A model generated the notes under the pieces. That model saw nothing but the letters and a program-made list of their open reading frames with translations, did not search any database and was not told the DNA's origin. The position numbers and the translations under genes are program-made. Below are positions 57,801 through 64,000 of a stretch of 64,000 nucleotides of DNA, in pieces. Positions within the stretch are counted from its first letter, which is position 1. Every line of letters begins with the position of its first letter. Origin of the DNA: Colius striatus (lineage: Eukaryota > Chordata > Aves > Coliiformes > Coliidae); NCBI RefSeq assembly GCF_028858725.1, contig NC_084775.1, forward strand, positions 15,397,597 to 15,461,596, given 5' to 3'.

Positions 57801-60800
57801 GATGGTGAGGCCGTGTCCTGAAGCCCTACATGTTTTCTTCAGTGTACTCTTATCCCAGCAAGGCAAGCTACAGGTGACTGCAAAACCTGAGTGTGCTGGG
57901 TTAGCTGAACTCCTGGTGACAGCTTTAGCTTGTGCTGCCTGCCTGGATTTGAGACACAGATACGATGCTGTGGGAGGAATGTGTGGGCTTGATCTGTATA
58001 GAAGGTTGTTTGGCTTGACAACAGTAGGTAGTGGTGGGAGAAGAACAACTGTCTATGAAATAAATGACAAGTAATGCTCATTTAACCACCCTGAAGCTTT
58101 GAACAGTTCTGCATTAATTACTGCAATGAGAAGCTCCAGCAGCTGTTGATTGAGATGACCTTGAAAGCAGAGCAGGAGGAATATGAACTGGAAGGAATAG
58201 AGGTAATTTATTTTTCCCTCCTCCCTTTTTTCCCTTGAACTGCCATTACCCTGGATGCTTTTGATCATCAGTGAAGAAGCCATCCTGCTGCTCTGCTGTT
58301 GGTTGTTTCCACTGTGGGAAGTATAAGATAGCCATGGGTCTCACTCTGTAACCCTTTTTGCAGTGTAATTTAGCCTGGACTTAATTTACATGGTCTGAGA
58401 AAGGAGTGGGACACTCCCCAAACCTCAGAAGGGCATCAGTGACAACATCCCTGGAGAAATCAGGGGCACCAAAGACTGGTGTTGGGGGACAGATTACTGT
58501 GCTATCCCTCTTTCCCCAGCACCTCAGTTGGTCCTAAGTCACCATGCTGATCCAAAGAACTATGCCTGGCTCCAAGGAATTGCAAGGGAAGGATCTTCCT
58601 CTAACTCTTTGCTTCCTTTTCCACTGTTATTTCTAGTGGGAACCAATTCCTTATTTTAACAACAAGATCATCTGTGACCTGGTTGAGCAGAAGCATAAAG
58701 GAATCATCTCCATTCTGGTAAGAACAGAGGTTGTGCTAATTAAATTGAGCTCAAGCTGCTGCCTGTGCCCCACTGTAATGGGCCACAGGCGGATTTTTTT
58801 CCCTCTAATTATGTGATGCATTATTCAGAATGCAAACAAATAGACCTTGTAAACAAAGGCCCAGAAGATTAAGGCAGAGGATCTGCTTGCAAGAGGGCTG
58901 TGGGTTTTAAAGGTGTGCTGCTTCCACAGCAACTCTGAGTGCTTGAAGGCAGACCTAGGCCATTCTCTCCACTCTTTTTTGCTTGGAGACAGAGGCACAG
59001 GAGGAAGGTACCTGCAGCAACCTGGCTGGTCATAGCCAGCAGCAGGGATGGGACCCAGGCTGCCTCTGAGTACTGCCAGGGAGACTGCAGAACACCAGGA
59101 GTGCTTCTCCATAGCCACCTGAAGCCAGAGTTGTACTAAATGTTAGTGAGGAGGGAGTGTTCTGTTCAGGGCAGTGTTGTGCTGTTCCAGGATGAAGAGT
59201 GCTTACGACCTGGTGAAGCAACTGATTTGAGCTTCTTGGAAAAGCTGGAAGAGAAAGTAGGAGATCATGCCCACTTCGTGACGTATGCACTTCTGCTGTG
59301 TATCCTATCCCAGAGAACTCTCACCCCAAACACCACTGGGGAGGGAATGGGTTTTGCTTTGTACCAGAGAAAGTCAAGCAGCCCACCCACTGTCTAAGGC
59401 TGCAATGAGCTCTGCTGGCAGAGTGTGACCTGGGGTACTGGGGAGGTGGTGGTGGGGATTCCTGTCTCTTCACTAGTGTGATGCTCATCTTTGAGTCTGG
59501 TTTCCTTACACACTAAGATTAGGGGCTGCTCCTGTAGAGATTAGATGACTTTGGCCCATGAAGGTTAGGTGGCTTTGGCCATAGATGGCTTTGTCCCCCA
59601 GGGAAAGCTGAAGGCACTGTGAAGAGGAGCCCAGTGCCCCAGGCTGAGGGACACACAGAGGTGTTTCAAGAGTCCACCCCGATATGTGTCTGAGGCTCAA
59701 AGTGGGAAGAAACACTCTCCTGCTCAGATCTCCTAATCAAATAGCATCTGGGTTAATAATCTGTAGCCTTCTTGGATTGGGTTTTGGTGGCAGATGAACA
59801 CACTGGTGCTAGGCTGTGCTGGCAGCTCCCAGCAGAAGCCTGCTGAAGGGCTTTGACAAGCCATCAACTGAGTCACGCTGCTGAACTGTCACCGTGCCTA
59901 CAGCTCTGCAGTTCATCACAGCCAAGGGGAAAACGTGTAGCCAACTTCCTTGTCACCACAACGTGCCTTAATACAGTTCTGCCTGATTAAAAGCTTTAAA
60001 TAGAAGTGCTAGAGCTGCTTAAATGGGATCTGTACTTGGCAATAGTCTTGGAAGGGAGTTTTGATGTACTAATGTGCTGTTGTGACACGCTGCTCTGCGT
60101 TAGTGACTGCTTACCAAGCTGAAACTCAAACTGTTAAGTTGCTCTTTTTCTCTCTCTCTCTCTCTTTTTTTTGCCTTTCCCCAGGAGCCCTTGCTTTCTA
60201 CATTTTTCCTGCTATTCTTGAAAAATGTGGATTCCTCCTTCAGATTTGGGTTCTTGTTCTAGAGCAAAAGATCTCAAACAATCCTTCCCCCCCCATGGTT
60301 TTCACTGTGAAGTGGAGGAAGCTGATCATCATCTTCTCACATAGGCAGTGAGAGTGTATTTAGGGTCATGTTATAGGAAGAAGTCAATGTTTCTGGAAAG
60401 GGTGATCGTTGCCAAATGGCAGTGGGTAGCTCTGAGGGCTTGCTGGTAGCTGATCTCCCCTCTCCAGCACAAATTCTGCTGGTGGATGTTGAGGACAGAC
60501 AGACAATCTGATGCTGGGCCACAGTCAGAGCCACGTCGATAGAACAGACATTAAATTGCCTCCCAGCTCCCCTACAGCTGCTTTTTTGTGCAGGTGCCTT
60601 TCAGCAAGCTGAAGCAGCCCATGTGCTGCTTTTTCTCTCGGGGTGTGTGTTTCTGTCCCTGCAGCCGCAAGCTCGCGGACCAGAAGACGCGGAAATCGAT
60701 CGACTGGGTGGATTTCCGCCTCCTTCACTACGCTGGAGAGGTCACGTACTGTGCTGTGGGTGAGTCTGGCGCCCGCCTGCGCTTTGCAGCCAACGTGGGA

Positions 60801-63207
60801 GATGATAACTTGGTGTGAAGCTGAATTACAGAATATTTGCCCTCTGTTTTTCACTTGACCCTCTCAAACACGGGTGCAGGGAGAGTTCCAAGGGTGGTCC
60901 CCCCCAGACCTTGTGCTGCAGCGTGTGTGCAGCCCCCAACAAAGAATTCAGCCGCCTCCTCATTGGGGTTTTCTTCCTTCTCCAGGATTTCTGGAAAAGA
61001 ATAATGATCTCCTGTATAGAAACCTGAAAGAGGTAAGAAAAGAGGGATGCTGTTCTCTTATCTCTGAGTTGCTTTGCAGAAGATTTAATCTATCCCTGTA
61101 GCAAACAAGAACACCTATTTCTCCTCAGCATTGTTCTTTTGTTACTTAAGGCATGTCCTGACAGCTGTGCTGCTCAAGTTCAGAAGCACCACAGCAAGAA
61201 CAGCCCCCCTGCTACACAACTCAGCTTTCTGCTTGTCCTGTTTCAGGTGCTGTGCAACTCTAAAAATGGCATTGTTAGAGAATGCTTCTTACTGGCAGAG
61301 CTAGACAACAGGAGGAGACCAGAGACTGTGAGTTTCATCTTTAGTCTTCACTTTGAACATAAACTCAGCTCCCCAAGTCTTGATTTAACCACTGATCCTG
61401 TCTTTAGTCCTGACTTGTGTGGATTCTGGGGGCTACAGCCCTGCTGGCTTCCTGGGAGTTGAACAGTGATGCTGCTGAGACAGCAGCAAGCCATGTGACA
61501 CAATGTCTTTATTACTGCATCCTCCTCACACATGTCCCCAGTGTCCAGCAGGAGCTTCTGAAGGGCTGCCTTGCATGTGTGGCTGCGTGGCAGGGGTTCA
61601 AGTACTCCTGCTGAGCACTCTGTCCCTGTGACTTACGACTTCACTTTGCTTCAGAAGCTTTGTGGTGCTAAGGTGCACGTCAGCCTTTCACTTACAGCTC
61701 TAAGATGGGTGCAGGGAACAAATTAACTTCAATTAGTGCAGCACTTGAGTTCCAAACCTAAGGAACCTCTGTCAATGTCATCTTTAGGTTGCAACACAGT
61801 TCAAAAACAGCCTGATGAGTCTTATAGAAATCCTGACGTCCAAGGAGCCTTCTTACATCCGCTGCATTAAACCAAACGAGAACAAGGAGCCAGGTAAGGC
61901 CTTGGGATGAAGATACAGCTGAGATAAAGGAGTGAAGTGAGGGAGACTTCAGCTTGTAGATGGCTCCATTTAACTGCCTGCTCTGTTGAGAGCTTACATC
62001 TATACTTCTTTCTTGAAATCATCACCTTGGGTGACTGTGGCTTTGATTCCTTCCTCACTTGTCCCAATATGTGGACAAGTGAGTGAGCTTCTACAGACAG
62101 TATTTCCCAGTGAGTGTGTGTTCTTGCTCCAGGGAGGTTTGATGACTCTCTGATCCGCCATCAGGTGAAGTACCTGGGCCTGATGGAGCACCTGCGGGTG
62201 CGGCGCGCCGGCTTCGCCTACCGCCGCAAGTACGAGCTCTTCCTGCAAAGGTAACTGCAGCCCCTCTGCTCCCCAGCCCTGGAGCAGCCCCTGGAGCAGC
62301 CCCCTCTGCTCCCCAGCCCCTGGAGCAGCCCCCCTGGAGCAGCCCCCTCAGCTCCCCAGCCCCTGGAGCAGCCCCCCTGGAGCAGCCCCCTCAGCTCCCC
62401 AGCCCCTGGAGCAGCCCCCCTGGAGCAGCCCCCTCAGCTCCCCAGCCCCCCTGGAGCAGCCCCCTCAGCTCCCCAGCCCCTGGAGCAGCCCCCTCAGCTC
62501 CCCAGCCCCTGGAGCAGCCCCTCAGCTCCCCAGCCCCTGGAGCAGCCCCTCTGCTCCCCAGCCCCTGGAGCAGCCCCCCTGGAGCAGCCCCCTCTGCTCC
62601 CCAGCCCCTGGAGCAGCCCCCCTGGAGCAGCCCCCTCTGCTCCCCAGCCCCTGGAGCAGCCCCCCTGGAGCAGCCCCCTCAGCTCCCCAGCTCCTGGAGC
62701 AGCCCCCTCAGCTCCCCAGCTCCTGGAGCAGCCCCTCAGCTCCCTAGCCCCTGGAGCAGCCCCCTGGAGCAGCCCCCTCTGCTCCCCAGCCCCCCTGGAG
62801 CAGCCCCCCTGGAGCAGCCCCTCTGCTCCCCAGCTCTGGAGCCCTGCCCTCCCACACAGGCTGCCTGCCAAGGCTTGGTGACTTGGCAAGCCCCTGCAAG
62901 AGGAGGTGTGGGGGTGTCAGCAGACACTTGGCTGCATCAGATCACCCTCATGTGTGTCTGGTCTGTAGCCACTTTAATGTGCTTTGGTATCTTCTGCCTT
63001 GAATCAAGCAGCAGGAATTGGAGGGGCAGAGTTTCAGGAAGGGGGTTCCTCAAACCTCAAGTCATTTGTGTTGATGCCTCGTTGCTGTTGCAGATATAAA
63101 TCCCTCTGTCCAGCTACCTGGCCACACTGGCACGGGCCAGCAGCTGAGGGTGTGGAGAGGCTCATCAAGCATATTGGTTACAAACCTGAGGAATACAAAC
63201 TAGGAAG
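51769..63207 (+). CDS. MYO1H: Unconventional myosin Ih, first 19 coding exons, partial at 3' side
   Basis: MYO1H is a class I, single-headed, actin-activated ATPase motor that links membranes to actin. Nineteen exons join in frame to 671 residues starting [20 protein letters not shown]. Exons: 51769-51894, 52220-52335, 53259-53457, 53957-54037, 54466-54645, 55694-55792, 56112-56225, 56544-56615, 57257-57376, 57693-57760, 58097-58202, 58637-58717, 59191-59282, 60665-60759, 60986-61032, 61247-61327, 61788-61893, 62133-62250 and 63094-63207. Motor motifs: P-loop GESGAGKT (105-112), switch [11 protein letters not shown] (157-166), switch II DIYGFEV (381-387), and YIRCIKPN (582-589). Acidic residues 328-329 fall at the TEDS position, 16 before the DAVAK block (344-348). 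The ATG has a strong context (AACATGG). The rest of the converter, the IQ motifs and the tail lie past the window. MYO1C is the closest paralogue, but the sequence and synteny favour MYO1H. Confidence 0.95.
52220..52335 (+). CDS. MYO1H: MYO1H exon 2
   Basis: Residues 43-80 plus a split Leu81: [20 protein letters not shown] through [15 protein letters not shown] is an invariant myosin block. Confidence 0.95.
53259..53457 (+). CDS. MYO1H: MYO1H exon 3 with P-loop
   Basis: Residues 82-147. The ATP-binding P-loop GESGAGKT lies at 53329-53352, followed by [15 protein letters not shown]. The donor is GTAAAA. Confidence 0.97.
53957..54037 (+). CDS. MYO1H: MYO1H exon 4 with switch I
   Basis: Residues 148-174, [20 protein letters not shown] to FDFK. 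The nucleotide-sensing switch I loop NDNSSRF is intact. Confidence 0.97.
54466..54645 (+). CDS. MYO1H: MYO1H exon 5
   Basis: Residues 175-234, [20 protein letters not shown] through [13 protein letters not shown] to AYLIQ. The donor GTCAGA is a weaker match than most in this gene. Confidence 0.95.
55694..55792 (+). CDS. MYO1H: MYO1H exon 6
   Basis: Residues 235-267, [20 protein letters not shown] to DFTEKDIE; phase 0-0, donor GTATGG. Confidence 0.94.
56112..56225 (+). CDS. MYO1H: MYO1H exon 7
   Basis: Residues 268-305, [20 protein letters not shown] to [13 protein letters not shown] is a class-wide myosin motif. Confidence 0.95.
56544..56615 (+). CDS. MYO1H: MYO1H exon 8 with TEDS-site glutamates
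   Basis: Residues 306-329, [20 protein letters not shown] to RSEE. The final two glutamates are at the spacing where the TEDS rule expects an acidic or phosphorylatable residue. Confidence 0.94.
57257..57376 (+). CDS. MYO1H: MYO1H exon 9
   Basis: Residues 330-369, [20 protein letters not shown] to SLANK, including [13 protein letters not shown]. The donor GTTGGT is non-optimal. Confidence 0.95.
57693..57760 (+). CDS. MYO1H: MYO1H exon 10 with switch II
   Basis: Residues 370-391 plus a split Ser392: [20 protein letters not shown]. The switch II segment DIYGFE is intact. Confidence 0.96.
58097..58202 (+). CDS. MYO1H: MYO1H exon 11 (relay helix)
   Basis: Residues 393-427, [20 protein letters not shown] to LEGIE. 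The acceptor ACCCTGAAG has a poor pyrimidine tract, but the frame and the near-invariant [12 protein letters not shown] fix it. Confidence 0.93.
58637..58717 (+). CDS. MYO1H: MYO1H exon 12
   Basis: Residues 428-454, [20 protein letters not shown] to ISIL; phase 0-0. Confidence 0.95.
59191..59282 (+). CDS. MYO1H: MYO1H exon 13
   Basis: Residues 455-484, [20 protein letters not shown] to HAHFV, plus a split Thr485. The donor is GTATGC. Confidence 0.94.
60149..60165. repeat. (TC)n microsatellite in MYO1H intron 13
   Basis: Eight TC units with flanking T runs, in the longest MYO1H intron of the window (59283-60664). Confidence 0.8.
60665..60759 (+). CDS. MYO1H: MYO1H exon 14
   Basis: Residues 486-516, [20 protein letters not shown] to [19 protein letters not shown] is a universal myosin motor block. 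Confidence 0.95.
60986..61032 (+). CDS. MYO1H: MYO1H exon 15
   Basis: Residues 518-532, [15 protein letters not shown], after a split Gly517. Confidence 0.94.
61247..61327 (+). CDS. MYO1H: MYO1H exon 16
   Basis: Residues 533-559, [20 protein letters not shown] to RRPET, in the region of the actin-binding surface loop. Confidence 0.93.
61788..61893 (+). CDS. MYO1H: MYO1H exon 17
   Basis: Residues 560-594, [20 protein letters not shown] to [15 protein letters not shown] is the conserved segment before the SH1-type helix. Confidence 0.95.
62133..62250 (+). CDS. MYO1H: MYO1H exon 18
   Basis: Residues 596-633, [20 protein letters not shown] to YELFLQ, reaching the converter. The donor GTAACT is followed within about 10 bases by a C-rich minisatellite. 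Confidence 0.95.
62257..62845. repeat. C-rich minisatellite in MYO1H intron 18
   Basis: Roughly 0.6 kb of imperfect tandem copies built from two sub-units, CTGGAGCAGCCCC and CTCAGCTCCCCAGCCC (the second also as CTCTGCTCCCCAGCCC), combining to a core of about 29 bases with occasional extra 13-base units. It produces a spurious open frame on the minus strand rich in GLLQG/GAGE-like repeats. Confidence 0.95.
63094..63207 (+). CDS. MYO1H: MYO1H exon 19 (last in window)
   Basis: Residues 635-671, [20 protein letters not shown] to EEYKLG, ending in a split codon with donor GTAAAC. The next exon, expected to begin with a TKIFIR-type block, is not in the window. Confidence 0.95.
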
Positions 63208-64000
63208 GTAAACTTCTCTTCTCTGGCTGTGATCTCAGCTGCTCAGCTGCATGCTGCTTGCCACGTTTGATCCTCTGTCCTGTCTGACTGCAAGCCACCA
63301 CGTGGCCCTTCCCAGAGGGCTGCAAGAGGTAGTGGTGTGAACAAAGCCCTTTGGTCTGGCTCTTGCTTGACCATGTGAACTTGGCAGAGCTGCCTGTCTG
63401 CAAACATGAGGGCTTCTGGTTAATGACCTCTTTAAAACAAGCCAAAGCACCTTCACCCTAAAGGTAGTCAATGCACAAGAGGCAATAGACAGATAAAAAG
63501 CCCAGGTGCTTACATTTCCCCTTTATTTTCTACCTTGTTGCTTCCATGGAAGCTCAAATCCAGCCACACTTCTTCCATCCCTGGGTTAGGGGGGGTGGGC
63601 TGCCCTGCTTCAGCTCCAGGTCTCCCTGTGTGCTTGGGCAGCCAGAGGCAACTCACCTCTCTTAGGCTTGGGTTCCTTAAACTGAACCACAACCTTGCTC
63701 TCCCTCCTAAAGACGAGGCACAGGGCAAGGCAGAGCTCTCTAATGTCAGCTTCAGCCTGTGGCTCTCAATCTATGAATTAATGCCTAGGATAGCAGCTAA
63801 GACAAGGAAACCTGTTCTCACTGTGCTTCAGCTGCTAATGCTGAGCTCCACAGCTTCTGGGAACCTTGCAGGGATCCCAGCACTGAGAATTACAAGTCCT
63901 GTGAAGACAAAACCCTTTGCACCCTTTCAGGATGTGCCAGCTAGGCAAAGGGTGGCTATGGAGGGAGGGGTAGCTTGTCAGCCTTCCAGCTAGCTGGAGG
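63208..64000 (+). other. MYO1H: MYO1H intron running off the window
   Basis: No exon with the expected KIFIRFPRTLF-type segment is present. Otherwise this looks like ordinary unique sequence. Confidence 0.7.

Noticed and set aside
62494-62889. Minus-strand frame with GLLQG / GAGE-like repeats
   Set aside because: It is created by the minisatellite inside a MYO1H intron and has no start context or homologue.
1-64000. CRISPR arrays, operons, bacterial promoters, tRNA and rRNA genes
   Set aside because: The sequence is vertebrate nuclear DNA. I saw no regularly spaced direct repeats with unique spacers and noticed no tRNA-like internal promoter pairs or rRNA sequence.

Overview
The window looks like a piece of a bird genome, most likely a gene-dense microchromosome (the equivalent of chicken chromosome 15). 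It contains fragments that resemble the avian CR1 LINE, its introns are compact with GT-AG boundaries, and its gene order ACACB - FOXN4 - MYO1H matches the conserved vertebrate block at human 12q24.11. Genes were identified by reading spliced exons whose joined translations match known vertebrate families. All exon junctions given here keep the reading frame, and no frameshift or internal stop was found in any exon.

Layout. (1) 1-3690, plus strand: the last five coding exons and the 3' UTR of ACACB (acetyl-CoA carboxylase 2), covering the C-terminal 233 residues of the carboxyltransferase part. (2) 4440-20827 and the CpG island beyond it to about 22350, minus strand: a complete FOXN4 forkhead transcription factor gene with nine coding exons (515 residues), a 9.9 kb first intron, and a 3' UTR converging on ACACB. 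(3) 22350-51735: about 29 kb with no recognisable protein-coding gene, a few short CR1 remnants, and several stretches that look like candidate conserved enhancers (about 30.26-30.56, 30.88-31.48 and 43.63-44.42 kb). (4) 51736-64000, plus strand: the first 19 coding exons of MYO1H (unconventional myosin Ih), 671 residues covering nearly the whole motor domain. The gene runs off the right edge.

The three genes are neighbours by ancestry and do not form a pathway: ACACB makes malonyl-CoA, FOXN4 specifies retinal and spinal progenitor fates, and MYO1H is an actin-based motor. The most interesting unexplained material is non-coding: candidate FOXN4/MYO1H enhancers (some with near-consensus RFX X-boxes, paired TCF/LEF-like sites, SOX-like and OTX-like sites), a roughly 0.6 kb minisatellite just after a MYO1H splice donor that is full of decoy splice acceptors, a CR1 tail that became part of the FOXN4 3' UTR, and a nested palindrome in FOXN4 intron 1. 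I found no previously undescribed protein system. Conservation statements are inferences from sequence character and from remembered orthologues; no alignment was run.
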